Below, piece after piece: positions 16,811-25,828 of a DNA stretch of 64,000 nucleotides (the first letter of the stretch is position 1; each line of letters begins with the position of its first letter). This DNA comes from Methylovulum sp. (GTDB taxonomy: Bacteria > Pseudomonadota > Gammaproteobacteria > Methylococcales > Methylomonadaceae). A program made the position numbers and the translations under genes. The stretch spans positions 55,168-119,167 of the forward strand of contig JAURZI010000123.1 in NCBI GenBank assembly GCA_030653435.1, given 5' to 3'. Under the pieces are notes generated by a model. It did no database searches. It had not been told where the DNA came from and saw only the letters and a list, made by a program, of their open reading frames with translations.

Positions 16811-18397
16811 TTAGCTTGTAGGCCGCACAACAACTATGGACTGATGCTTTTTCATTGTCTCCTTGCCATAAAGGTCAATGACATCGACACTAATATTGTC
16901 GTCGGGCGCCGTCGCCAGAAAATCCTCCAGCGTTTCCAGAATATCGTGGTCGATAAATTTGGCCTTGCTGGCATCAATCGTGACGGTGCTGTTATCTTGT
17001 ATGTGCAGGATGAATTTTCTCAACAAGGCCTTGTTCAAAAACGACACGTCTTTATTTAATAGCAAGGTGTAGTGCGAGCCATCCTGAATCAGCGTAATCG
17101 CCGCGTGATAATTGGCCTTGATGACGAAAAACAAGCCGATAACCATACCAATCGCCATGCCTATCAATAAATCGGTCAACAAAATCACCACAATAGTAAT
17201 GACAAAAGGCAGCAGCTGGCTCATGCCTTTTTGATAATATTCCTTAAACAAGGCGGGTTTTGCCAGTTTATAACCGGTATGCAGCAAAATGGCGGATAAA
17301 CACGCCAACGGGATGGTGTTTAAAAAATGTGCGAAAAACATCACGCTCAGTAACAAACACAAGCCATGGATGAAACAGGCGACCCGGGTTTTACCGCCGG
17401 CATTAATATTAGCCGCACTACGGACGATAACCGCAGTGATCGGCAAACCGCCCAGCAAGCCACTGATGATATTGCCGACGCCTTGCGCCTTCAACTCACG
17501 GTTGGTAGGCGCCAGGCGCTTTAACGGATCCAGCTTGTCGGTCGCCTCCAGGCTTAACAAGGTTTCCAGGCTGGCGATGATGGCTAGCGTTGCCGCCACC
17601 ACATAAACCTGGGGATTAGCCAGATAGCTGAAATCAGGAAATATAAAGTTATCAATAAAATCAGATGGTTTCCCTGATACCGGCAAACTGACAAGATGCG
17701 TCGCCTTAACTGCCCAGGTCGGTGACAGCTGCGTGGCGACCAGGTTATAAGCCACCCCCCAAACCACAGCCAGCAAGGGTCCGGGTATCAGCTTTAACAA
17801 GGCTTGCCGCTTAACCCAGGACATTTCCCAAATAATTAAAATCAATAAAGCAACCATGCTGATCGTCATTGAGCTGGGCGAGATTCCGTTAACAGCTTCA
17901 AAGATTTCCAGAAAGCTGGATTCCGCTGTCTCGCGCATATAGCTTTCGTCGCCCTCATAACTGGCATCGTAACCGGTGGCATGGGGGATCTGCTTGATAA
18001 TCAAAATCAAACCGATGGCCGCCAACATGCCTTTAATGACCGCGACAGGGAAAAATGCGCCGATAATGCCCGCCCGCAAATAACCTAACGCCAGCTGTAT
18101 CATGCCGCCTAAAATACCCGCCACGAGCAGCCCCTGAAAGCTGCCCAAGGTTTCGATGGCATTAAAAACAATCACGGTCAGGCCTGCGGCCGGCCCTGAA
18201 ACAGCCAGTTGCGAGCCGCTCAACCAGGAAACGACCAAGCCGCCGACGAGACCCGCAATCAACCCTGAAAATAAAGGCGCGCCCGATGCCAACGCAATGC
18301 CCAGACACAGCGGTAAAGCGACCAAAAACACCACGAGGCCTGCGGGCACATCATCTTTGAGATGGCGAAGATAAAACTGTGCATGTTTATGTATCAT
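16811..18397 (-). CDS. SulP-family inorganic anion transporter
   Basis: A 528-aa SulP protein closely similar to the transporter half of its downstream neighbour, with LKDDVPAGLVVFLVALPLCLGI, ASLETLLSLEA and a GGLPITAVIVRS segment, and a C-terminal STAS-like domain (DASKAKFIDHDILE). It lacks the carbonic anhydrase. The two genes look like an old tandem duplication, with the enzyme domain gained or lost in one copy. Probable substrate is bicarbonate or sulfate; the carbonic anhydrase next door favours bicarbonate. Confidence 0.9.
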   Translation of the reverse strand: MIHKHAQFYLRHLKDDVPAGLVVFLVALPLCLGIALASGAPLFSGLIAGLVGGLVVSWLSGSQLAVSGPAAGLTVIVFNAIETLGSFQGLLVAGILGGMIQLALGYLRAGIIGAFFPVAVIKGMLAAIGLILIIKQIPHATGYDASYEGDESYMRETAESSFLEIFEAVNGISPSSMTISMVALLILIIWEMSWVKRQALLKLIPGPLLAVVWGVAYNLVATQLSPTWAVKATHLVSLPVSGKPSDFIDNFIFPDFSYLANPQVYVVAATLAIIASLETLLSLEATDKLDPLKRLAPTNRELKAQGVGNIISGLLGGLPITAVIVRSAANINAGGKTRVACFIHGLCLLLSVMFFAHFLNTIPLACLSAILLHTGYKLAKPALFKEYYQKGMSQLLPFVITIVVILLTDLLIGMAIGMVIGLFFVIKANYHAAITLIQDGSHYTLLLNKDVSFLNKALLRKFILHIQDNSTVTIDASKAKFIDHDILETLEDFLATAPDDNISVDVIDLYGKETMKKHQSIVVVRPTS

Positions 18398-18442
18398 GTT
18401 TAATTCCCCTTATCATCTAACGTTGTTCAGCATATACTTTCT

Positions 18443-18496
18443 GGTAGGGCCTGCCATGCGCGCCTTTTAGCCTAGGCGCGCATGGCACGCCCTACC
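18443..18496. repeat. Long GC-rich palindrome (REP-like)
   Basis: Left arm 18443-18464 and right arm 18475-18496 are 22-nt inverted repeats with one mismatch around a 10-nt loop. They start GGTAGGGC and end GCCCTACC, the same outer bases as the inner hairpin of the MITE copies. It lies between the divergent SulP and response-regulator genes and could form a stable stem in either strand. Confidence 0.75.
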
Positions 18497-18652
18497 CAGG
18501 ATAGCCTTACGGGACAAACCCCCTGTACTGGCAACTATGCCCATCCCCCCATTTGCATGTGCACCTGACATAAAAATACCGGGTTATGCCCATGCTTAGG
18601 CCTTTAGCTTAACCTGTTAACCTTTCAAGAACCTTTCAAGACCTTTCGCGTT

Positions 18653-19327
18653 ATGAACATTTTATTGATAGAAGACGATGCCGTGTTAGCCGATGGCTTG
18701 CTACATACCCTGGGGCATAGCGGCTATACGGTAAGCTGCGCGACTACCGGCATGGCTGCCGAACAGGCCGTGGAAACGCAGGATTTTGACTTGATCGTGA
18801 TGGATTTGGGCTTGCCCGATGTGGACGGTTTGCAATTGTTGCGCCGGTTCCGGCATCGCAAAATTGCGTTGCCGATCATCATTTTAACCGCCAGGGATAG
18901 CGTCAACGACAGGATAGACGGCATCGAACAAGGCGCCGATGACTATTTGACCAAACCGTTTGAACTGAGGGAACTGGAAGCGCGTATCCAGGCGCTGATC
19001 CGGCGTTGCTATGGCGGCTTCGATCATCACATCAGCATAGGGCGGCTGACGCTGGACACCCGGCAACAGAGGCTGTTGGCGGATCATCAGCCGTTTATAT
19101 TACCGGCGCGGGAATATGGTGTGCTGGAAATCCTGATGATGCAGGCCGGTAAAGTCGTCGCCAAAGAACGTATCGCCCAGCGCTTGTCATCCGATGGCGA
19201 CGGGGTTAGCTACAATGCGATAGACATCAATATCCACCGACTACGCAAACACATCGAGCCCTATAACGTGGCAATACGCACGGTGCGCGGCCTGGGTTAC
19301 CTACTGGAAGGCACAGCACATGAGTAA
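18653..19327 (+). CDS. OmpR/PhoP-type response regulator (QseB-like)
   Basis: A 224-aa response regulator. The receiver has ILLIEDD, phospho-acceptor D51 (MDLGLPD), ILTAR and the TKPFE lysine; the C-terminal winged helix ends TVRGLGYLLE. It overlaps the kinase gene by 8 nt, so both partners are made together. Sequence style is that of the QseB/TctD group. No target genes are evident; the divergent SulP genes are a possibility only by position. Confidence 0.9.
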   Translation: MNILLIEDDAVLADGLLHTLGHSGYTVSCATTGMAAEQAVETQDFDLIVMDLGLPDVDGLQLLRRFRHRKIALPIIILTARDSVNDRIDGIEQGADDYLTKPFELRELEARIQALIRRCYGGFDHHISIGRLTLDTRQQRLLADHQPFILPAREYGVLEILMMQAGKVVAKERIAQRLSSDGDGVSYNAIDINIHRLRKHIEPYNVAIRTVRGLGYLLEGTAHE

Positions 19328-20693
19328 AAATCGCAGCCTGAAGACAGAGATGCTCTTCCGCCTGGTTATTCCGCTGATTTTTTTCGTCGTCGTCGATGCC
19401 GTATTGTCTTATTTTGTCACCTTGCATTATGTCGATCAGGCTTATGACCGCTGGCTGCTCGATTCCGCCCGGTCTTTGGCACAGGAGATCAAAGTGCGGC
19501 AAGGCAAAGTCGTAGTCGAATTGCCGCCCGCAGCGCTGGAAATTTTTAAATGGGACGAGCAGGACAAAACTTATTTTAAGATCATCACGACCGAACAAGA
19601 GACCTTGGCCGGCGACAAAAGCGTGCCTGAGCCGCTGTCGCCTGAAACGGACTGGTCGCATCCCGTCTATTTTAACGACCTGCTCTACGGCGAACCGGTA
19701 CGCATCGTGTCAATGCTGGTCACGCTGGACGAAACGCCTGAACGGGTGTTTATCCATGTCGCAGAAACCCTGAACAAACGCCGGGCCATGATGACGGATA
19801 TTTTATTGGCGGACATGATCCCGCAAACCATCCTGGTTATGCTGACCGGCGTTTATCTGTTATCGGGTTTAAAGCGGGGCTTGCAACCCCTGCATACCCT
19901 AGCCAAACATATCGCCGGACGGTCATCGCGCGATTTAAGCCCTATCCCTGAAAGCCATGTATTCCTCGAAGTGCGCGCACTGACGGATACCATCAATGAT
20001 GTTTTGGAACAATTGACGCTGGCGATAGCAACCCAGCAACGTTTCATCGCCAATGCCGCCCATCAGTTACGCACGCCGCTGGCGGGCTTGAAATTACAGG
20101 CCGAACGAGCGTTGCGTGAACAGGAGGTACAAGCAATGAAACCGGCCTTGTTGCAAATTCAAAACTGCGCCGACCGCATGTCGCATTTGACGACACAATT
20201 GCTGGTGTTGGCGCAATCGGAACCGATCAACGGCAGTTATGAGTCACGCTCAGTGGATCTGTGCGAGCTGGTTCGAAAAACCTGTATCGACTGGGTTCCT
20301 AAAGCCTTGCAGCGCAATATGGAGATCGGCTTTGAATGTCCTGAAACTGAATTGTCTGTTGCCGGCGATGAAGTGTTGTTAAGGGAATTACTGGTCAATC
20401 TTCTGGACAACGCGATTGCCTACGGTTACGAATACGGCAACATCACCGTTCAGCTAGACAGCAAGCCTACGCCCTGCTTAACCATCAGCGATGACGGCCC
20501 CGGCATACCGGAACCTGAAATGGGGCGGGTTTTTGAGCGTTTTTATCGGCTTCCCGGCAGCCCCGGCAATGGCTGTGGACTGGGCTTATCCATCGTCAAA
20601 GATATTGCCGAACTGCATCACGCTGAGCTTAAGCTGGGGCGGGCTAACGACAAAGGCGGCCTGCGTATAGAACTGAGCTTTACTCCCATCTGA
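19320..20693 (+). CDS. Sensor histidine kinase (QseC/TctE-like)
   Basis: A 457-aa kinase with a short cytosolic start, a membrane segment (about 13-35), a periplasmic sensing part of the 2CSK_N type, a second helix near 170, a HAMP-like linker, the H-box AAHQLRTPLAG with phospho-His at about 248, and an ATPase with NLLDNAIAYG, DDGPGIP and GLGLSIVKDI. The signal is unknown. The last few codons and the TGA stop (20691-20693) lie inside MITE copy 2, so the insertion rewrote the C-terminus (ending SFTPI) but removed no recognised domain. Confidence 0.9.
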   Translation: MSKNRSLKTEMLFRLVIPLIFFVVVDAVLSYFVTLHYVDQAYDRWLLDSARSLAQEIKVRQGKVVVELPPAALEIFKWDEQDKTYFKIITTEQETLAGDKSVPEPLSPETDWSHPVYFNDLLYGEPVRIVSMLVTLDETPERVFIHVAETLNKRRAMMTDILLADMIPQTILVMLTGVYLLSGLKRGLQPLHTLAKHIAGRSSRDLSPIPESHVFLEVRALTDTINDVLEQLTLAIATQQRFIANAAHQLRTPLAGLKLQAERALREQEVQAMKPALLQIQNCADRMSHLTTQLLVLAQSEPINGSYESRSVDLCELVRKTCIDWVPKALQRNMEIGFECPETELSVAGDEVLLRELLVNLLDNAIAYGYEYGNITVQLDSKPTPCLTISDDGPGIPEPEMGRVFERFYRLPGSPGNGCGLGLSIVKDIAELHHAELKLGRANDKGGLRIELSFTPI

Positions 20694-20874
20694 GTCAAAA
20701 AGCGTTGAAGTTTTTGCCAGAGGTCATGATTCAGCCTTTTTCCACCGTAGGGCGCGCTGTGCGCGCCATCGGCGGCTCGGTACCGGAAAAGGCGCGCGCG
20801 GCGCGCCCTACGTTTCGTGTGACGATAGGCGTTGCCGGTTTCAAAACTTAGACGTTTTCTCGATCAGATGGGAG
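20683..20874 (+). mobile_element. MITE copy 2 (about 192 bp) inserted in the 3' end of the kinase gene
   Basis: CTCCCATCTGA at the left and TCAGATGGGAG at the right are perfect inverted repeats. The left flank is TA (20681-20682), the right flank TG (20875-20876), one base off the expected duplication. The same orientation and inner GC hairpin as copy 1 are seen. The element supplies the stop codon of the histidine kinase. Confidence 0.85.
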
Positions 20875-20948
20875 TGATAAACCGCCCTACGCCTTATTAC
20901 AAGGGTAGCACCCAGACGAGCGCCCCGTGCGCTATGGGCAATACCCCG

Positions 20949-22253
20949 TCAATTACCCCGATAATATCCGCTAGGCGAGCCTTGGCGCTTGTTTTGCGCC
21001 TGCTTAATCGGCGCAGGCTCTGCTTTGGTTTTCACCGGCTTGACGGGTATGGATTTGGCGGAGGATGCCTTTGTTTTTGCTTTTACAGGCGCTGGCTTTA
21101 CTGATGATACTTTGGTTTTCAATAGCTTGGCTGGTGCTTTCTTCGCCGATGCCGCCGTTTTCAGTGGTTTGACCGGCGCTTTCTTCGCTGACGCTGTCGC
21201 CAAAGCTTTAACTGGCGCCTGCTTGACAGGCGCAGATTTCACCGGTGCAGGGATTGCAGCGGTTTCCTGCACGGTGTCAGACACTTCTTCGATAGGCGGC
21301 AAGCGTTCATAAATTGCCACGGGATCGCCATCAAGCTTATTAAGCGCCTCATTCAGCAAAGTCTGGTCAAAATCAGGCAAGTCGTTGATGCTGTCCGGTT
21401 GATTATTGGCTTTTTGGATAAGCCTTAACGCCAACGCATAGCGCTCATCCTTGGTCATTTCTTCGCCTTCCAGATCGGGGTGGGCCTCAATGTACAACTT
21501 GTTCTCCAGCCAACCGACCTTAATCGGTTGCTTGACGATATAAACCGGCGTCCCTACCGAAACAGTGCTGTATAACTGCTCGATGTCTTCAGGGTACATG
21601 CGCACGCAACCGTGGGTAATTTGCATGCCTATGCCGTAAATTTTGTCGATATCGGTGCCGTGTATGCGGTATTCGCCGGGCAGGTTCAGGTACAGCGCAT
21701 AAGCGCCCAGCGGGTTATGCGGTCCGGGCGGCACGATGGCCGGTAAAGGATCGCCGTTCGCCGCATGTTCCCGCCTGATGGATTCCGGCGGATGCCAGGC
21801 AGGGTCTTTGACCTTGCGCGCCACACTGGTTTTTCCTAACGGTGTTTTCCAATCCTGCCGACCGATGCCATGGGCAAACGACATGACCGTACCGGGCTGG
21901 TCCGCCGGATAATAATACATCCGGTATTCGGAAATATTCAGCGTGATGCCGTTATGCGGCGTATCCGGCAAAATACGTTTATTGGATAAACGGACGATCT
22001 CGCCTTTTTTGACATGCCAGCGATCCATGTCTGCATTAAGCCTGACGATTTCAGTTTGCCCTAACAGAAACTGTCTAGCGACATCCAATAGGGTTTCATC
22101 CTGTTCAGCCCGTGTTAAAGGCACGTCATCCTGGAATTGCGTGATGACGGTGTCGCCGCTGGTCGGCGGCAAGGTATAAGTGGTTGCATAAGCATTGCCT
22201 GCACTGGCAGTCAATAACAACGAATAAGCAATGAAGGTACGGGTTTTCATCAA
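20949..22253 (-). CDS. L,D-transpeptidase (YkuD domain) with Lys/Pro/Ala-rich tail
   Basis: A 434-aa exported protein. A signal peptide (about 1-23, ending NAYA) is followed by a LysM-like segment, then the YkuD catalytic domain with the motif HGTD and THGCVRM, the Cys being the nucleophile and His its partner. It resembles the ErfK/YbiS group, which attaches Braun lipoprotein or makes 3-3 crosslinks in peptidoglycan. From about residue 330 the sequence is a repetitive run of KAPVK/KTKASSAK units, likely a flexible cationic tail that could bind wall or DNA polyanions. Confidence 0.9.
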   Translation of the reverse strand: MMKTRTFIAYSLLLTASAGNAYATTYTLPPTSGDTVITQFQDDVPLTRAEQDETLLDVARQFLLGQTEIVRLNADMDRWHVKKGEIVRLSNKRILPDTPHNGITLNISEYRMYYYPADQPGTVMSFAHGIGRQDWKTPLGKTSVARKVKDPAWHPPESIRREHAANGDPLPAIVPPGPHNPLGAYALYLNLPGEYRIHGTDIDKIYGIGMQITHGCVRMYPEDIEQLYSTVSVGTPVYIVKQPIKVGWLENKLYIEAHPDLEGEEMTKDERYALALRLIQKANNQPDSINDLPDFDQTLLNEALNKLDGDPVAIYERLPPIEEVSDTVQETAAIPAPVKSAPVKQAPVKALATASAKKAPVKPLKTAASAKKAPAKLLKTKVSSVKPAPVKAKTKASSAKSIPVKPVKTKAEPAPIKQAQNKRQGSPSGYYRGN

Positions 22254-22451
22254 GATGATCTCAGGAACAGGTAGAAGGCGCGGGATTTTGCAACAGGCAG
22301 TGTTTCAGGATGCCTGCCCATGAAAAGGCGTGTATTTTATCATGAGCCTTGGCATTAAACCACGCGCAAACTGCCGCACCATTGTGCGTGTGGCAACCCG
22401 CCGCCAAAAACTCTACCAGCAAGCCACGCCTTATCGCATTACGGCATAAGC

Positions 22452-22757
22452 TCAAATCACCCCTTTCTCAATCACCGGCAGTACCCAGTAATGGATACCC
22501 GCACCGGCATAGTCTTGTTTTAACTGCGTCAATAACTCCGACAAGCCCTGTTCATCAACATACATCTGAAAACGGATTTTTTTCTGTCTGCCGCTAACCT
22601 GTTCGGCTAGCGACAAGCCCTTGTTTTCATGATGGTGGGCATAGACCGCCAAGCTGCTGAAACCATGCTCGGCTTCCAGCATCAACAAACTGTCAACCAA
22701 AGCTTCTTCAAGACTGGGCGGTACATTAAGTGTGACCAAATATTCCTGATGCGTCAT
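22452..22757 (-). CDS. DUF3240 family protein
   Basis: A 101-aa DUF3240 protein (EYLVTLNVPPSLEEALVDSLL, ending in a ferredoxin-like fold pattern). These small proteins are regularly encoded after CzcA/CusA-type RND pumps and resemble PII-like signalling proteins; the exact role is unknown. Its ATG overlaps the stop of the RND pump by one base, so it is the last gene of the efflux operon. Confidence 0.85.
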   Translation of the reverse strand: MTHQEYLVTLNVPPSLEEALVDSLLMLEAEHGFSSLAVYAHHHENKGLSLAEQVSGRQKKIRFQMYVDEQGLSELLTQLKQDYAGAGIHYWVLPVIEKGVI

Positions 22758-25700
22758 TAAGTTACCTCATTAGTGTCTTTTGCCTGCCCAAATAATGGGT
22801 ACAACATGGGCAGCAAAAATAACGTTAAAAAAGTGGACGATACCAACCCACCAATAACGACGATAGCTAAGGGGCGCTGAATTTCGGAACCGGGGCCGGT
22901 CGCAAACAATAGCGGTATCAGGCCAAAGGCCGCGATACTGGCAGTCATCAGCACCGGGCGCAAGCGCCGTGACGAACCGATTACCACCACTTTGGCGATG
23001 TCCATGCCGGTTGCCGCCAACTGGTTAAAATAGCTGACCATCACGACACCATTCAACACGGCTATGCCCAGCAAGGCAATAAAACCGACCGATGCAGGCA
23101 CCGACAAATATTCGCCGGATAGCCACAGCGCGAACACGCCGCCAATCATCGCCAACGGAATGTTCGACAACACCAGCACGGCTTGCCGCACTGAACCAAA
23201 CGTGGAAAACAGCAACAAAAAAATCAGGCCCAGCGCCACCGGCACCACTACCGACAAGGTTGCCGCCGCCCGTTGCTGGTTTTCAAACTGACCGCCGAAT
23301 TCAAGCGTATAACCGGTAGGCAACGTTATTTTTTCAGCGACGGTTTTACGCGCTTCTTCGACAAAACCGACCAGGTCGCGGCCTTGCACATTGCTGCGTA
23401 CCACAGTAAAACGTTGCCCATGTTCCCTGCCGATAGCTACCACGCCATCCACTTTGTCCAACTTGGCAACCGCAGTGACCGGCACGTGGCTGCCATCCGG
23501 TAAGCTAATTTGCAAATTGTCGAAATTCGACGTGTTGCTGTTGCCACGCAACAGCAGCGGCGTACGTTTGATGCCCTGTTGGACAATGCCCAAGTTTAAG
23601 CCTTCAACCTGTGCGCGCAAAAAAGTTTCTATGCTGTCGCTGTCCAAACCTAAACGCCCCGCCGCCGTTTTATCAATCGTCAGTTGCAGAAATTGCATGC
23701 CTTCATTTTGTTTGACGAACACATCGCTGGAACCCGCTATATGTTTTAGGATGTCGGCGATTTCGTTGGCTTTCTCATTCAACACGGCAAGGTCCGGGCC
23801 GAATAACTTAACGGCGACGTCACCGCGCGTACCGGTCAACATTTCGGAAACGCGCATTTCTATCGGCTGGGTAAAACCAAACGCAATGCCCGGTGTTTGC
23901 ATCATCACCTTACGGATATTTTCGATCAGTTGCTCTTTGTCGGGAGCGCCCCATTGCTCCTTGGGTTTTAATACCAAAAACGTATCGGTTTCGTTTAAGC
24001 CCATAGGGTCCAGGCCCAGTTCATCAGAGCCGACACGGGACACCACCGTGGCTATTTCGGGAATATTTTTAAGCAGGTTTTTCTGGACCTGACCATCGAG
24101 CGCAACGGATTGCTCCAATGTGATAGACGGCAGTTTTTCCAGTTGCACAATAAGGTCGCCTTCATCCATCGTCGGCATAAACGTACTGCCGATCTGGGTA
24201 AAAACGACTACTGTCACCGCCAGCAAAACACCGGCGCCGACAAATACTTTTTTGCCGTTACCCATACACCACAACAATGCCGGACGATACATGGCCTGCA
24301 AATGCCTGGGCAGCCAAGGTTCTTCATGGGAGACTTCTTTCAGCAAATAGGACGCAATAACCGGAATGACCGTCAACGACAAGATCAATGAACCGCTGAG
24401 CGCAAACACGATGGTTAGCGCGACCGGGGTAAACAGCTTGCCTTCCAGCCCTTGCAGCGTCAACAACGGCAAAAACACGATGATAATAATCAGAATGCCG
24501 GACGTGACCGATGCCGCCACTTCGCTGGTGGCTCGATAAATGACATGCAACCGCGGCAAGCGCCGGGCAGTTTTAGTTTCCGCCAAATGGGTGATCATAT
24601 TCTCGGTAACCACAACGGCGGCATCGACCAACATACCTATTGCAATCGCCAAACCACCCAAACTCATCAGATTCGCCGACATCCCCATAGTGTGCATCAG
24701 GATAAACGTGAACAAGGCCGCCAGCGGTAAAGCCAACGCCACCACCAGCGCCGCGCGCAAATTGCCCAGGAACAACAGCAATAGCACCAGCACCAGCGCA
24801 ATCGCTTCCAACAAGGCGTGCAACACCGTGTCCACTGCCTTATCAACCAGATTACCTCGGTTGTAAAAGACTTTTGCTTCCACGCCGCGAGGAAAACTTT
24901 TGCTGATTTCCGCCATTTTTTGCTCGATGCCGCTGATCGTCTCACGGGCATTGGCACCGCGCAGACTCAGTACCAATCCGGTCACCGATTCGCCCAAGCC
25001 ATTTTTACTGACCGCGCCGTAACGCGTCAACGCACCGATCTTTATGTCAGCAATATCGCCGACCGTGACCGGGATGCTGTTTTTATTATCGACGACGATG
25101 ATACGCACATCGTCCAGGGTTTTGATGCGCCCCTCGGCGCGTACGATCAGCGCTTCCTCGCCATCGCTAAGCCGTCCCGCCCCGTCATTGCGGTTATTGT
25201 TTTGCAGGGCTTGTATCAGCTTGTCCATACTAATGCCCCTGGCCGACAAGCGGGTGTTGTCGGGAATGACTTCAAAGCTTCTGACCAAACCGCCGAGTGA
25301 ATTGACATCGGCGACGCCGGGCACCGTGCGTAAGGCCGGGCGTATCACCCAGTCCAACAGGTCGCGGCGTTCCATCAGGTTCAAATCTCCGCCTTCGATG
25401 CTGAACATATACATCTCACCCAGCGGTGTCGTCATCGGCGCAATACCGCCTTGCACACCAGTCGGCAAGTCGCCCCACAGTGTATTTAAACGTTCGGCAA
25501 TTTGCTGGCGCGCCCAAAAAATATCCGTGCCTTCGGCAAAATCCACAGAAATGTCGGTCAGCGCGTATTTGGCCACCGAACGCAACATGGTCTGGTGCGG
25601 GATGCCCAGCAATTCAACTTCGATGGGTGCGGTAATCCGTGCCTCCACCTCTTCAGGCGTCATGCCCGGCGCCTTGACGATGATTTTTACCTGGGTAGGC

Positions 25701-25828
25701 GACACTTCGGGAAACGCATCTATAGGGATGTGGTTGAACGCATAATAGCCGCCGCCAGCCAGCACTAACACAGCCAGCATCATCAACAGCCGCTGGCTTA
25801 AGGCAAAACTGATTAACCCGGCCATCAT
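22757..25828 (-). CDS. CusA/CzcA-family heavy-metal efflux RND permease
   Basis: A 1023-aa RND pump: start LISFALSQRLLMMLAVL, IPIDAFPEVSPTQVKI in the first periplasmic loop, and twelve helices. It takes metal ions from periplasm or cytosol and drives export through the trimeric complex using protons. The TM4 region reads AIAIGMLVDAAVVVTEN, that is VDAAVVV without the DFG...DGA pattern seen in the Zn/Co/Cd class. The cation is therefore uncertain, with copper/silver or another class possible. It overlaps the upstream membrane-fusion gene (ATG within the preceding stop region). Confidence 0.95.
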   Translation of the reverse strand: MMAGLISFALSQRLLMMLAVLVLAGGGYYAFNHIPIDAFPEVSPTQVKIIVKAPGMTPEEVEARITAPIEVELLGIPHQTMLRSVAKYALTDISVDFAEGTDIFWARQQIAERLNTLWGDLPTGVQGGIAPMTTPLGEMYMFSIEGGDLNLMERRDLLDWVIRPALRTVPGVADVNSLGGLVRSFEVIPDNTRLSARGISMDKLIQALQNNNRNDGAGRLSDGEEALIVRAEGRIKTLDDVRIIVVDNKNSIPVTVGDIADIKIGALTRYGAVSKNGLGESVTGLVLSLRGANARETISGIEQKMAEISKSFPRGVEAKVFYNRGNLVDKAVDTVLHALLEAIALVLVLLLLFLGNLRAALVVALALPLAALFTFILMHTMGMSANLMSLGGLAIAIGMLVDAAVVVTENMITHLAETKTARRLPRLHVIYRATSEVAASVTSGILIIIIVFLPLLTLQGLEGKLFTPVALTIVFALSGSLILSLTVIPVIASYLLKEVSHEEPWLPRHLQAMYRPALLWCMGNGKKVFVGAGVLLAVTVVVFTQIGSTFMPTMDEGDLIVQLEKLPSITLEQSVALDGQVQKNLLKNIPEIATVVSRVGSDELGLDPMGLNETDTFLVLKPKEQWGAPDKEQLIENIRKVMMQTPGIAFGFTQPIEMRVSEMLTGTRGDVAVKLFGPDLAVLNEKANEIADILKHIAGSSDVFVKQNEGMQFLQLTIDKTAAGRLGLDSDSIETFLRAQVEGLNLGIVQQGIKRTPLLLRGNSNTSNFDNLQISLPDGSHVPVTAVAKLDKVDGVVAIGREHGQRFTVVRSNVQGRDLVGFVEEARKTVAEKITLPTGYTLEFGGQFENQQRAAATLSVVVPVALGLIFLLLFSTFGSVRQAVLVLSNIPLAMIGGVFALWLSGEYLSVPASVGFIALLGIAVLNGVVMVSYFNQLAATGMDIAKVVVIGSSRRLRPVLMTASIAAFGLIPLLFATGPGSEIQRPLAIVVIGGLVSSTFLTLFLLPMLYPLFGQAKDTNEVT

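Noticed and set aside
22261..22455. 64-codon minus frame after DUF3240
   Set aside because: Starts with TTG in the DUF3240 stop, no ribosome site, no recognised fold; treated as intergenic.
24697..24957. Short minus frame in the RND pump gene rich in Trp/Cys
   Set aside because: Out-of-frame shadow of the pump coding sequence.
22757..25828. Calling the pump CzcA with zinc as substrate
   Set aside because: TM4 motif differs from the Zn/Co class; substrate left open.
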